A DNA stretch of 64,000 nt. Source: Leptodactylus fallax. Taxonomy: Eukaryota > Chordata > Amphibia > Anura > Leptodactylidae. Both the position numbers and the translations under genes were made by a program. Shown here in pieces: positions 45,500-58,169 of this stretch. Below the pieces are notes generated by a model, which made no database searches, was not told the DNA's origin, and worked only from the letters and a program-made list of their open reading frames with translations. The stretch covers positions 1-64,000 of the forward strand of contig CAMRHE010000207.1 in NCBI GenBank assembly GCA_947044405.1, in the 5' to 3' direction. Position 1 is the first letter of the stretch. Every line of letters begins with the position of its first letter.

Positions 45500-46065
45500 C
45501 CTAAAACTTTCTGCCTGGCATTGACCCTGTGACATATATAAGGACACCATAAATATAACTATATATAAATCATACGTATAAATTATTTACCATAGAGGCA
45601 GCACAAGGTTTTTCCTATAGAGACACTGGAGAAAGGAGGCCCAGCCAGGAGTGGATTGGACAGAACGGAAGACTATAAGTTCTTCCTTTATACTTCCCAT
45701 TACTTTTGTAACTACTTCTGTGTTTGGCTCAAAAAAACACAGCAAAATCTGCAACAAAAAAAAGCTACTTTTCCGCAGCATGGAACCTTAGCCTAAAGGG
45801 GTTTTCTGAGCTAAAAATATTGATAACCTATGTAAGATGACCTATCCAATCCCCATTTGTTCTCAGCAGCTGATACACAAAGAAAGGAGCAGGAAGCAGA
45901 CAGCTCCGTTCTCGGTGTAGTGGCCAGATCAGGTTACTGCACATCAGCTCACATTTGCTAAGCCTAAGGGACTCGGTTTAGCCACTACCCAGAGAACAGA
46001 GTTGTCCGCTTCCTGCTCCATTCTCTTACCTATGGTAAATCCATTGTGTACTTACAGGAGAATCC
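45500..46065. other. no gene recognised, old repeat fragments
   Basis: About 45795-46030 begins AAAGGGGTTTTCTGAGC, like the start of a common frog repeat. No coding features. Confidence 0.4.
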
Positions 46066-46069
46066 ACAG

Positions 46070-46472
46070 GGGATTGACTTAGATTTTTGTAAAAAAAAAA
46101 ATAAAATAAAAAGGCAAATAAGAAAAAAAGTAAAGTAATAAAATAAAGTTAAAAACATACCCACTGTAACGGTTCTAGCCCTGCACCCAGTAACACAACA
46201 TTACATAAAAATTACTGTAACAGAGAGGTAAAAAAAAATATTTTAGTATCACTTTGTTGTATTAAAAAATTGTGAAAAATCTAAAAGAAAAACATTCCAA
46301 AATAAAAATATCATAAAAATAAAGCCCTATGTGTCACCAAATAAAGATGCAAAAATTACTTAAATAACCTGAGCGAAAAAAATGCTGTAGCCCTCAATAC
46401 CGCATGTGCAAAAAAAAAAACGAAAATGTGTCCGGTCCTAAACCAGGGAAAATAGCCCCGGTACTGAAGTGG
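46070..46472 (-). mobile_element. TTAA-target MITE-like repeat, reverse orientation
   Basis: It ends GTACTGAAGTGG followed by TTAA at 46473-46476. It contains the reverse complements of the internal motifs of 37357-37735 (AAAGCCCTATGTGTCACC, GCTGTAGCCCTCAATACC). The other end is not defined. Confidence 0.5.
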
Positions 46473-46479
46473 TTAATTA

Positions 46480-47330
46480 CATTAACACATTAATTCCCCT
46501 ATCCAAAGATGTAATGTTAGTTTACCCACAAGTTGAACGGTGTAAAAAAAAAAAAAATCTAAAAAAATGATGCCAGAATTGACGATTTTTGTCTATTAGC
46601 CTCTAAAAAAGCATTATAAAAACCCTCACATAATTCCATTAACAAAATAATAATTAAGTTATGGTCTTGGAAAGTGGCGATGGAAAACAAATCTTATTGC
46701 AAAAAGGGTTTTTACTGAAAAAGTAGTAAAAATTAAAAAAAACAATACAAATTTGGTATAAATTGAATGATATCGACACAGTGAATAAATTTATCAGGTT
46801 ATTTAAACCACATAGTGAAGGACGTAAAATTTATAGAATAAAAAGGCAATGGCAAAATTGCTGTTTTTTTTCTATTCTTTCCCAGAAAGAGTTAATAAGT
46901 TAACCAATGAGGTATATCTACACCAAAATAGTGCCATTAAACACTGCAACAAAAACATGCCCTTATACAGTTACATTGACAGAAAAATACAAATGCTATA
47001 GGGCTTGGTATGTGAGAGCGCCTCACCAATAATGGCTCATCTAATGAAAGCTTCTTCTGCATAGTGGTCCTTTGGCCGGATTTGCAAAAGGATTAGCCTA
47101 TTTGCTATATCTAGATTATTTCCGGAGTATGAGAGTTGGAATACAAAACTAGATTCACATGGATTGGATAGAATGTTAGCAGATTTGATGAGGATTTATG
47201 TGCAGAGTCAGGGCCTAAATCCTCATCAAATCCATGGCATGTGAATAAAGCCTTGGAAAACTAGAGTCAGGAACCAACCAAAGCACCATGGAATGGAAAT
47301 CAAAGCAAGCAGTCACCAATTCTCTCAGTC
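46480..47330. other. no gene recognised
   Basis: This stretch has AT-rich, poly(A)-rich segments and no convincing ORF, RNA gene or transposon end. Confidence 0.45.
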
Positions 47331-47333
47331 TTA

Positions 47334-47616
47334 GGCCCCTTGCAGACAACCGTGCTGTGGGTCAGTGTGCTATGTATTTCACAGGGAGCACACTGACCCA
47401 TTCTTTTCTAAGGGCCTGTACACACGACCATGAATTTCACGGTCCCGTGTGCGGGCCGAAAGTCCGGGCTACATCAGATAGAACAGGTCCTATTCCTGTC
47501 CTGTGCTTCCGTGGCTCCTATTCATTTAATGAAAGGACATCCCCATGTCCCCCGTGTGCAGCCCAGGCTTTTAATTCACGGCAGGCTGGTTGCAGCACGG
47601 TCGTCTGCATCTGGCC
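47334..47616. mobile_element. PIF/Harbinger-type MITE, 283 bp
   Basis: The terminal repeats GGCCCCTTGCAGACAACCGT and (reverse of the right end) GGCCAGATGCAGACGACCGT agree at 16 of 20 positions. They are flanked by TTA at 47331-47333 and 47617-47619, the 3-bp TWA target typical of PIF/Harbinger. No transposase. Confidence 0.75.
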
Positions 47617-47805
47617 TTAGAGCTATTTACATGTTGGTAATTTGTCTGTGTGCTGACAGTGTTTTCCTAGGACTGCCCATGGTGCTATTACATTCTATAC
47701 ATCTATTCAGACTTCTAGGATATGTCACAATGTAATTAGTATTCATTAAGTGCATGAAAAAAGTAAAATGTTCCTCATAAGTTTCTTCTCATCTTCTTAG
47801 GAATA

Positions 47806-48188
47806 AGGGCCGGTTCACATGTGCTTTTGGGATTCTGTTTGGGGAGTCTGCTTAGGGACCCCCCGAATAGAACCTATATGCATAGAAAAGTGGTTTACCT
47901 AAGGAAACCTGCGGACCCCATAGACTATAATGGGGTCCGTGTAGTTGCCGCTCGGTTTCCGCATGAAACAAGCAGAAACATGCGGAGAGAAAAGTGCTGC
48001 ATGCCTCTCCACATGTTTCCGCATGTTTCGCGCTGAAACTGAGCGGCAACTACACAGACCCCATTATAGTCTATGGGATCCGCAGGTTTCCTTAGGTAAA
48101 CCACTTTTCTATGTGTATATGTTTCCGTTTGGGGGGTCCCCAAGCGGACTCCCTGAACAGAAACTGAACGCCGATGTGAACCGGCCCT
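47806..48188. mobile_element. foldback MITE, near-perfect 383-bp palindrome
   Basis: The ends are AGGGCCGGTTCACATG and its reverse. The arms pair through GGTTTACCTAAGGAAACCTG, GACCCCATAGACTATAATGG and GTAGTTGCCGCTC to a centre near 47998. Overlapping ORFs on both strands reflect this symmetry. No target duplication was found. Confidence 0.85.
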
Positions 48189-48189
48189 G

Positions 48190-50533
48190 AGCTCTCAACC
48201 AAGTGCTATGTAGCATTATTAAAGGGATTGTCCAATTTCAACAAATAAATGTTATTGTTTGCATAATGAAAAGCCTTGCAATTTTCCAATATCGTTTCTT
48301 TCCCAGATCTCTGCTTGACGTCATCCATTGTTTACTTTAGTGGAGGAAAATTAGTCTATGGTCATGGCCATGACCTGTACATCACATGACCATGGACTGC
48401 TTTTTATCCACTGAAAGTAAATAAAATGACAGCAAGCAGAGATCTAGAAAACTGTAAGGAATTGATACAGAAAGTATATTTAAAGCCCATTTTTAAAAAA
48501 TTTTTTTGACTCCCCACCTTCTAAACCACATAACTTTTTTAATTTTACGTTCACAGAGCCAAATGAGGGCTTAATGTTTGCCTGAAAAATTGTACTTTGT
48601 AAAGGTACCATTTAATATTCTGTACGATGTACTGGGAAGCTGGAGAAAAATTCAGAATGGGGTGGAATTGGAAAAAATGCATTTCTGCAACATTCTTATG
48701 AGCTTTGTTTTTATTGTGTTACCTGTGCATCCAAAATGACGTCACCTGTATTCTATGGGTTGGTACCATTCCAGCTATGCCAAACTTATATAGATTTTTT
48801 AACCTTTCAAAAAAAATCCAAAACTTTGCAAAGAAAAAATTCTTGGAGTCGCCATATTCTGTAACTTTTTTAAAAAATTCTCTGTGTCCGGAGATCCATA
48901 TGTATTTTTTTTGTGGGGCCAGATGTACTTTTTAGCGATACCATTTTGGGGAATGTCTAGTGCTTTGATCGCTTTCTATATTAAAAATTTTTTGAGAGGC
49001 GAAACAGCGAAAACGACAATGTCGCTGTTTTGATTATTTTTTCGGCTACGGCAAAGTTTATAGACTGGGCATTTTCAGAAACAAGGATACCTTATGTGCA
49101 TGTGTTTCACATTATTTTTGATCTTTTATATGTGCTCTAGGAAAAGGAGGGTTGATTTAAATTTTTATTTCTTTTTAATTTTTTTTATATATTTTTTTCT
49201 TTTTTTACTGTAATAATTAGACTCTTTATGGGTTCTTGAATCCCAGGGGTTCTGATCACTAACGCAATGCATTACAATGCTAATGAATTGCAATGCATTG
49301 CAAAATACTGGTATTGCAGGCTACATAGCTGTCATGGCAACAGATCCACGAAAAAATGCTGGTGCCCATGCGTTGCCACAAAAATAGCGCCTCAATCAGC
49401 TTTCACCAAGGTGCCAGAGGCCTTGATGCCCAATATCAGTGTGGGTACTAATCACAGGTTTTAGCGCCGTGACTTTGCTATATAATACAGAGGATACCCG
49501 GCGGCTATGGCTGAGCGACCACCATATTTAAATACCCGACATCCACCATACTATTATGGGTATGGGTAATTACTATTAATGAGTTTAAAATTGTATAACT
49601 TTTCATTATACAAACAATAACATTTATTTTCTGAAACTGGACAAGCCCTTTCACAAAAGTCTTGAAACCCTACAGTTATTTTAAGACAATGTTGACTGGT
49701 TTCCCTGAAAAAAATCTGAGTGATCTCTCTGCTAAATATCTATTTTAACTATTAATTTTAAGTATTGTTGCATAAGTCTGCCTTTGCCCTGCCGCTGCAC
49801 TGAAAGTGATGCTGCATGACACCTATTCAGATCAATGGCATGCTTTATTTTTAGTGGATATATTTCCCAGTACACTCGAACAATGATGTCACATGTCATA
49901 ATATACAGTATGTCTTTAATCACTGCAGTCATGGTTCATGGCAATGTTCTTAGTATTACTTCAATTATAAATTGTGTTTTTATCAAAACTATAAGACTAC
50001 ATGGAGAGTTGTGGGTGGATTCAACTCTGTTCACCCTGCCATTCGACTCTTTCATTGGGGGTTCCAGTGGCAGTTTCAGCAATAACACAGCATGATGTGC
50101 TAATCTTGCCTTCAATGCTATATGGAACACGCTACAAGACAATGGGGTCCACTTGGCACTGTTTGGATCTGTCATACATTGAGAAAGGGAGACGGGAAAT
50201 ATTTTATAACAAAAACTTAAATGGTCACTAACATTTCAACAAACTTTGCATAAATCAATAGTACAAGCGAATATAAGAAACTTTGCAAAATCTCTTATCA
50301 GAAAAAATACCTTCTTCCACGTATAAGCCTTACTTCATCCTTGCCCCCTCTACCTTCCTAAACTGCTCACTACTCTGAGACCTCTGTTGATTCTGTCTTG
50401 GTATTCCAGGAAGGACTGAGAGCTCATTGAATCAGATTATATGTGCGAAGAAAAGTTTTTGCAGGAGGGAGAGAGAAGTAGAGACACAGGAACAGACATA
50501 TTGCATATTCTATTTCACCCAAATGCTATATTC
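48190..50533. other. non-genic, repeat fragments only
   Basis: About 48222-48480 starts AAAGGGATTGTCCAATTTC. About 48485-48960 contains AATGTTTGCCTGAAAAATT and ATGTACTGGGAAGCTGGAG, a motif that recurs in reverse near 40320-40380. These look like old MITE copies. ORFs near 49267 and 49835 show no coding signal. Confidence 0.45.
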
Positions 50534-51537
50534 CAGTGGTTACCAAACATTATGAAAGTGGAACACCCTTCTGGGTGAGACTTTTATTTGGGATCCATAC
50601 TTCCATACTTAATCCTCTTGGCCTCTTATGATTTCAGCTGCATACTACCTCTGTTCTGCTTATTCCTCCTTCATACACACCTGTCACACTCACATAGCTC
50701 TGCTCCCCACACAGAGCTCTACTGTCTCTTTGTTCTTCACATGCACAGCTAGCCATACCATCTCCATGTTTTCCTATTCCACCCACAACACTGCTATCCA
50801 TGTTTTCCTTCTTACACACATGGCTCTGCTACCTCAGTTCTCTGCCCCCACACCAACAATTCTGCTACTTTCATGTTTCCTCCCTGCATACAGTCTTCTC
50901 CCTCCATATACTTAGCTGCTGTCTTCATGTCCCTCCACACACTCAGCTCTGCTGCTTCCACTTTCCCTCCACACACTCAGACCTGCTACCTCCACTTTAC
51001 CTACACATACTCAGCTCTAATACCTTCACATACTTAGCCTGCTACATCCACATCCCTCACACACTCAACTTGCTACATCCACATCCCTCACACACTCAAT
51101 CTGCTACATCCACCTTCCAACCCACATACTCAGCACTGATACATTCACCTCCCTCACACTCAGCTTTGCTATATCCACCTTCCCCCACTCAGCTCTGCTA
51201 CATCCACTTCCCCATACACTCAGTTCTGTTACAACCACTTTTTCCTCACAAACTCAGCTCTGATACATCCATTTTTGCCATCACAGACTCAGCTCTGCTA
51301 CATCCAGATTTCTCGATACACTTAGAACTGCTACCTTCATGTTCTTTCCCTTTAGGCAGCTCTGGTCAGTTTCCATGCTTAGAGCTATTGTACAAGCTTC
51401 ACCTCTGTGTGTGACATCATTAAAGATCCTTAAAGGTCCAAAATAGCAGCAATTAATCCTGCAGTATAGAAAAAATTTCTCAACTTGGTGTATACACAAC
51501 CCCCCAGAGGGTCACGACCCACAGTTTGGGAAACAGT
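50534..51537. mobile_element. hAT-like repeat with internal degenerate minisatellite
   Basis: The left end is CAGTGGTTACCAAACATTA and the right end, reversed, is CACTGTTTCCCAAACTGTGG, hAT-type termini. About 50640-51340 is a diverged tandem repeat with a core such as CTCAGCTCTGCTACATCCAC. The plus-strand ORF of about 200 codons at 50800-51414 is an artefact of this repeat. No convincing 8-bp target duplication was found. Confidence 0.6.
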
Positions 51538-51539
51538 GC

Positions 51540-52440
51540 TCTGTTGGCATCTGTACTATCCAGTGGTTCAGAGCTATAATATCCTATATGGTGTTACTGC
51601 TGCTTCTGAGTGAGAGAATTATGAAGGGGAATCTACTGTTTTCTCCATGTGCTGTCTTTGGAAACATCAAACCCTCAGTTCAGGGACAACCATGTTTCCC
51701 TGGAACATAACCATATTTAAATTTGTAGACCAAAGTTTTTTTGTTTTTTTGTTTTTTTTTAACATTTTTTGCAAATATAAATAATTAAAACATTTGCTGC
51801 AGTTTTAAAGATTTTCTCCAATCATCTTAGTGTAGATGGTCATTTGTGTTGATCGGTTGCCAACAGATACAACCATAAATACAGGAAATTTCTATGGTGG
51901 GCACTTATCAGAAACCAAACCCAGCCATGATTTCCTTATTGTGACTGAGTTATCTGTCAGGGACACTACATGTATGAGAAAATAACCAGGCCACAATAAG
52001 AAAATTATGGCTGGGTGTCTGACAAGTTCCAGACCATAGAAAGTTCCTGCATTCATGGTCGTATCCATTGGCAACCTATCAAGAAAAAAAGATTGTCACC
52101 ACTAAGATGGTTAGAGAAAATCTTTAAAATTGCTATATGTTTAAAGCTGAAACTAACCTTTCAGACAGCTTTTGATTTTCTGGCAGTGTTTGTGTCATTA
52201 ATACATTTTGTAATATACTTTATTAATAGATTTTGACTCCTTTCTGTGAAATCCTGCATCTCTTTATTTTTACCCTTGCTTCTGTATTGAGAGCTGTTTC
52301 TGCTATGCAGAGAAAATGAGGGTAGGGGAGGGTCTGGAGTTTTAAAACTTACAAACTTTTGGTGTTATATGAAAGAGGAGATTCTCTTCTTTTATATGAC
52401 ACTAAGGTTTAGTTAACATCAATTGTCTACAAATGTAAAT
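51540..52440. other. no gene recognised
   Basis: A T-rich tract lies at about 51737-51763. Two partly complementary blocks, near 51885-51950 and 51975-52055, could be a degenerate foldback repeat. No coding evidence. Confidence 0.4.
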
Positions 52441-52441
52441 A

Positions 52442-53808
52442 TGTTTATAATAATAATAGAGTAAAGAACGAGGGGGCATTCACCAATGTAAGGCAGGGTT
52501 CACACTACCGTTGATGTCCGTTCTGATAGTGTCCGTTAAAAAAAGAAAAACAAAAAAAAACCAGACACCTATCATAACAGACATTAACGGACACTAACTG
52601 ATGTTAATGTGTCCATTTTTTTAACTGATCCAATTAATGGATTAGTTAAAAAAAAAAGGACAGATTTAGCATCAGTTACTGTCCGTTTTTTAACACTGTC
52701 CATTTTTTTAACACTGTCCATTTTTTTGTTTTTTTTTGCTTTCTGAGCATGCGCAGGAAAAAAACGGACATAAAATAACGGACAGTAACTGATGGCTATC
52801 AGTTACTGTCCGTTATAAGTCCGTTACCCATAGACTTCAATGTTAAAAAATAACGGACACTTGCTGTCCGTCAAGAATCCGTTTTTTTCAAAGGGGCAAA
52901 AAGTCCTGCATGTAGGATTTTTTGTCGGTGAAAAAATAACGGACTTCTGACGGATTTGGTGTAAACGGACACAAACGGACACAAACAGACACAATATAAA
53001 AACCCATTGAAATGAATGGAAATTTTAACGGATTTGTGACGGTTCAGCTAGTGTCCGATGCTAAAATCTTGAAACGGACAATAGCAATGGACACTACTGA
53101 CGGTCACCAACGGCAGTGTGAACGCTCCCTTAGTTAAAAAAACGGACACAGCATCAGTTAGTGTCCGTTTTTTAACACTGTCCATTTTTTTACACTGTCC
53201 GTTTTTTTTTTTTGTTTTTTTCTTCTGATTTCTGAGCATGCGCAGGAAAAAAACGGACATAAAATACCGGACAATAACTGATGGCTATCAGTTACTGTCC
53301 ATTATAAGTCCGTTACCCATAGACTTCAATGTTAAAAAAATAACAGACACTTGCTGTCCGTCAAGAACCCGTTTTTTTCAAATGGACAAAAAGTCCTGCA
53401 TATAGGATTTTTTGTCCGCGAAAAAATAACGGACTTCTGACAGATTTGGTGTAAACGGACACAAACAGACACAATATAAAAACCCATTGAAATGAATGGA
53501 AATTTTAACGGATTTCTGACGGTTCAGCTAGTGTCCGATGCTAAAATATTGTAACGGACAATAGCAACGGACACTACTGACGGACACCAACGGTAGTGTG
53601 AACGCCCCCTTGAGGTAAAACTTCCAGCTTTATTCCATGTGGAATAAAAAATAGTAGATGGATAGAGGCGCCAGCAGTATATAGGTAACGGCCATTGCCT
53701 ATAATCCTCTTTCCATATACTTTTTTTATTCCACATGGAATAGAGCTAGAAGGTTTACCTTACATTGGTGAATGCCCCCTCTTTCCTTACTCTATTATTG
53801 TTATAGAA
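52442..53808. mobile_element. outer foldback MITE interrupted by a second MITE
   Basis: The left arm contains 'AATAATAGAGTAAAGAA' and 'GAGGGGGCATTCACCAATG' (to 52490). The right arm reads the reverse, CATTGGTGAATGCCCCCTC and TTACTCTATTATT, to about 53808. After the inner insertion, AACTTCCAGCTTTATTCCA (53632 region) pairs with the reverse near 53745. The outer element alone would be only about 250 bp. Confidence 0.75.
52491..53610. mobile_element. TTCACACTACCG MITE with a tandem partial duplication
   Basis: A complete unit at 52491-53130 has ends AGGCAGGGTTCACACTACCG and (reversed) AGGGAGCGTTCACACTGCCG, each next to TA. It is followed by 53133-53610, a second copy of its right three quarters starting at the internal GTTAAAAAAA. 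Nearly all the sequence is made of inverted sub-repeats of the form AACGGACACTAACTGAT. The small ORFs on the minus strand come from these. Confidence 0.8.
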
Positions 53809-53959
53809 GTTGTGGACCTTTTATAGAGGTTGTTTAAAATGGTCCTTCCATGCGCTTTTGGAAATGAATGACATATTTCAGGATTGCGGGCAGTGCCCTA
53901 CCTACTTTCTTGCTTTGGATTTGGTAAATATTGGTAAAAATTCGTTACGGGTATATGGT

Positions 53960-54334
53960 TATAATCTACACATAGAACTGTAGATTTTATTGTATTTTTT
54001 AGAACATCCCTCCAAAAAAAACACAGGTTGTATATACTAGGTGAGGGAAAACTATGCCAAACATTTTTTAGTAGCACTTTCTGTTATTATAAAAAAAATA
54101 TGAAAAATATGAAAAAAGAAATGTTTTCCCTCATTTTTTTTACCTTTTCAAGGATATTAAAATAAAGAAAAAGCATGCTAAAAATGAAAACATAAAAAAT
54201 AAATAATAAGTGGCACCGAATAAAGATGCAAAAATTATTTGAATAACAAAAGAGAAAAAAAAATCTTCTAGCCCTCAAGCACCATATATATGAAAAAAAC
54301 ATGAACCAGGGAAAATAGCCCGGTACTGAAGTAG
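53960..54334 (-). mobile_element. TTAA-target MITE-like repeat, reverse orientation
   Basis: It ends CGGTACTGAAGTAG followed by TTAA at 54335-54338, and shares CCGAATAAAGATGCAAAAATT with the copy at 46070-46472. It is strongly A/T-rich, which produces a spurious phenylalanine-rich ORF. Confidence 0.5.
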
Positions 54335-54339
54335 TTAAA

Positions 54340-56735
54340 GAGGCCATAGTGTTCACAGCCTAAATGTAAGACTCTTCAGGGGACATCAACAATGGCCAGT
54401 GTGGACAGTACTCCCCGACTGTCTCTGGTGGAACTCTTCTTGTGAGAGGTCGTCCTCCAATACTCTGCTGTACAAAGTGCTGATGATACAATGGTTTGCA
54501 AGGCATCATCCCAATATATGAATCAAATGCTGCAGGAGTTAAAATGGCATTTGGTCAAGCATGCTTAAAGTGACCAGACCTCCACTTTAATGTAGGACGC
54601 TTATGAAAAATGTATTCTGCGAAGCCTTGCTGCATGCATTTTTCATGTGTCCTAGACTAAACGAAGGTCTGGTCTGCTGAAATTACACATTATCTAGACA
54701 TTTGCTAGCAATACAATGCATTACAATTCAGTGCATGGGCAACACCATTTAGTACTTAAACTAAAGCTATGCATTGTGTCACCCTAATTTACAAAGTTCA
54801 TGTCACAAATGACTGCGATTCTAAAGCGTGAAAAATAAAAAGTATATTTCACACATGACTTGACTTGGGGAACAAATTTGGCTTTTCAAATTGAAGATTT
54901 TAATGGATTTTGAAAATGTTTTCCATCCTGAGACCGGGGATATATTGTATCATGATGTTGCAAATATCTCACAGAATCATTGTATGTACTAATAATACAC
55001 ATCCTTATAGGGGATGTGAGATTAGAACAGACACCTTTAAGGGTGTTATACAGATGTGTGTGCTTTAGCTTTAGCTCTACTTTGGTTGGACTTCAATTTC
55101 TCTACTATGACATCCTAGCAAAACCCTTCATCGACTGGAATTCATAACATAATACTAAGCAGTCAGACATAGACACAAATAGGATAGACATCGCATCACA
55201 CAATATTTCTAAATTATGTGTTTCTGAAAAGCTGGTTATCATGTGGCACCCATATCTGGACATGTCCAGCCGAGAGGAAAGGTAAGGAAGGACTCATCTG
55301 TGGAAGCCTCAATAAAGCTGAAGAAAGAGGGATTGGTGGACTCAATAGGCAGGTGTGCATATAAGGTGGTATGGACCTACAGTTTGACTTGTTGTATGGG
55401 AAGGGCTAAACTCTGGTCCCATATGCACCCGTAGATTTTAAGGAGTGTAGTGTTGGTAGAGCTGGTGCACCATGTTGTGTCATGTATTATGATGTATTTG
55501 CACTTTGTTGTTTGTTCATGTCACTTTAATTGGTGTAGGTCGTCACATGGTCAGTGTTCTAGTACTCTCTGACATGGTGATACCTTACAGTCATCTGTGA
55601 GTTGCGCCGCAGGAGAAGTTGTTTGTTGTTCCCCCCTGGTGCGACTCACTGATTTAATGGCTTGTTCCCCCACTCTTAGAGAATGGGCTGTCTTGGAAGG
55701 AGGGAGCAGCAGATATCACAGCAAAGGTATGATGTTAATCATTGAGTTGTGCTCTACAAGCCTTTATTGCATCATAAAGTCTTCTGGACCTCATAAGCCC
55801 TTTTGTGCCTTGGGTATATTATCTAAATTGAGGGTAAGATAATGGATAGATCTTCCAGTATTCTGGAAGCCAGAATGACCCTGCCTCTTGCCAAGAGAGC
55901 TTTTGGGATAAAGCATGATGTTGGTTCTAAATGAGTGAAAACTAAAATGGCAGATATGGCCTAGGTCAATTCCGTAGTGTTTGTTTGATTTCATACACTA
56001 TACACAGCACTTCTACAAAGTTACACTTACTCCAACCCTTCTGTATGTACTCGCAGCAATAGAACAGCTGCAGCTAGGACTGGGAACAGGTAGAGCAGAT
56101 TCAGCACCCTGGAGAGAGGCGCATCCTGAGGGATGTAATTAGTTGTCTGGAGGAGAGCTGCTGCACACTTACTAGAGTCTTATTACTAAACCCAGCACAT
56201 TAGATCTGTGTGCTGAGGTGTCTTATCTCCCCGCAATGTCTCACTTATCTAACACCATATAATGTCACCTATGTAGAGAGCTGTAGATGCTGCTGATGCT
56301 GCGTATATGCTATAAAAATGATCTATGTGCTGAAAAGCTTTTTCTCATTAAGTTTGGCAAGATGTTACATTTTTGACATGCTGATGGTTTTTAATACTCA
56401 GTGCTTAGGTCTAATTTTCTTCTTGTAATAATCCTTTAAAATGTGTGCATGAGATCATTTGCAGTGTAGTTATGTTTTAGGTGACATATGCTGAAGTGGT
56501 ACATTTATATAAGGATCCTAATATACTATACATTGTATTCGGATCCTTTAGTCAAATAGGATATGCCATAAATACCTGATAGATGTGGGTCCCGCATCTG
56601 TGCTCACACTTATCTTGAGAACAGAGCTCCGTGTGTACCTGCAAGTATATGGAGAGGGGCTACGCATGTGTGCGTCTCTACTTGTACAGGAGTTACGTTA
56701 ATAGCTGAAGTTGCGTGCTTGCAAGAATAGTACAA
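54340..56735. other. no gene recognised
   Basis: This 2.4-kb stretch looks like unique sequence without transposon ends. ORFs at 55243-55434 and 55597-55842 lack motifs or clear splice context. It could hold unrecognised regulatory DNA. Confidence 0.5.
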
Positions 56736-56737
56736 GT

Positions 56738-56822
56738 AATAATATTAATAATAGTAGTAGTAATAATAATAATAATAACAATAGTAATAATAACAGTAAT
56801 AATAATAATAATAATAATAATA
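56738..56822. repeat. AAT/ATT trinucleotide microsatellite
   Basis: About 85 bp of AAT repeats with AGT and AAC interruptions; the purest block is at the 3' end. Likely length-variable. Confidence 0.92.
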
Positions 56823-57114
56823 CATTGGCATGCATTAAAAAATTTCTCCGTTTTTAACAATCTTTTTGCTAGAAGGGTCTACTGAAAAAAACAAGGCGCA
56901 AATACCACTACTTAGGCCCAAACAATCAAATGGTAACCAGGCAGAAAAATGCAATTTCCCTGAAGCATCACCATAGGGTAAATCAATAGATGTCTGAGCA
57001 ATGCAAGGACATGTTTGGTTCTGGAGTTTTTGTAGCTGCTCAAACTACGACTAATTTTCAGTAGCAGATTACTTTATAATATGAAAAACGTATTATTATT
57101 GTGCTGTGCAAACT

Positions 57115-57335
57115 GCATAATGCACATAGTGATGTCACAGTATAGGGAAAATGCAAACAGTGATGTCACAGTTCAGGGATATAATGTTTTAAGTGATTTT
57201 ACAGATCAGTAATGCACATAATGATGTCACAGTATAGAAATAAAGTACCCAATACAACCATAATGAAAAGGAATACTTCACATAATGATGTCACGCTACA
57301 TAAATAAAGTACCCAGTGATTTCACAGTACAACAA
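57115..57335. repeat. degenerate tandem repeat with CRE-like TGATGTCA motifs
   Basis: TGATGTCAC occurs four times, each followed by AGT or GCT and spaced irregularly by about 30-120 bp, with partial units between them (AGTGATTTCACAG, AGTGATTTTACAG). This looks like a frog interspersed repeat, not a designed regulatory array. Confidence 0.6.
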
Positions 57336-57559
57336 TGACCATCGTCCCAGAAGGATTTGACATTGTTGGAACACCACCAAATATGCAGTAGACTTGTGTA
57401 CCCTTAACCTTCCTCAAATTTTGGTAAGAATTCCAATTTATTATTGCTGTGGTGTTTCGTTCTTTATATTTAAATATTTTTCTGACGCTTTATAAATATT
57501 TCCAGATAGATGTTCAGATTGTCTTATTATGCCTCATCCTTTCTGGTCATGTTGGACTA

Positions 57560-58165
57560 AGGGGGCGTTCACACTACCGTTGGTGACCGTCAGTAGTGTC
57601 CGTTGCTATTGTCCGTTACAAGATTTTAGCATCGAACACTAGCTGAACCGTCACAAATCCGTTAAAATTTCCATTCATTTCAATGGGTTTTTATATTGTT
57701 TCCGTTTACACCCAATCCGTCAGAAGTCCGTTTTTTTTTCGCGGACAAAAAATCCTACATGCAGGACTTTTTTGTCCGTTGGAAATAACGGATTCTTGAC
57801 AGACAGCAAGTTTCCGTTATTTTTTTAACATTGAAGTCTATGGGTAACGGACTTATAACGGACAGTACAGTAACTGATAGCCATCAGTTGCTGTCCGTTA
57901 TTTTATGTCCGTTTTTTCTGCGCATGCTCAGAAAGTAGAAAAAAAAAACGGACAGTGTTAAAGAACGGACACTAACTTATGCTAACTGATGCTAATGTGT
58001 CCGTTTTTTTTAACTAATCCATTAATTGGATCAGTTAAAAAAACGGACACATTAACATCAGTTAGTGTCCGTTAATGTCTGTTATGATAGGTGTCCGTTT
58101 TTTTTTTTTCTTTTTTTTAACGGACACTATCAGAACTGACATCAACGGTAGTGTGAACCCTGCCT
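57560..58165. mobile_element. TTCACACTACCG MITE, complete single copy
   Basis: The ends AGGGGGCGTTCACACTACCG and (reversed) AGGCAGGGTTCACACTACCG lie inside TA dinucleotides at 57558-57559 and 58166-58167. It is 606 bp, homologous over its length to 52491-53130, but in the opposite orientation. A TA target suggests Tc1/mariner-type mobilisation. Confidence 0.85.
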
Positions 58166-58169
58166 TATA

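Noticed and set aside
50800..51414. A 204-codon plus-strand ORF rich in His, Ser, Pro and Leu
   Set aside because: It follows a degenerate tandem repeat inside a hAT-like element; the repeated HPHP/ALLHP pattern comes from the DNA repeat and there is no splice or promoter context.
54087..54356. Phe-rich, membrane-like minus-strand ORF
   Set aside because: It is a translation of a poly(A/T)-rich MITE fragment.
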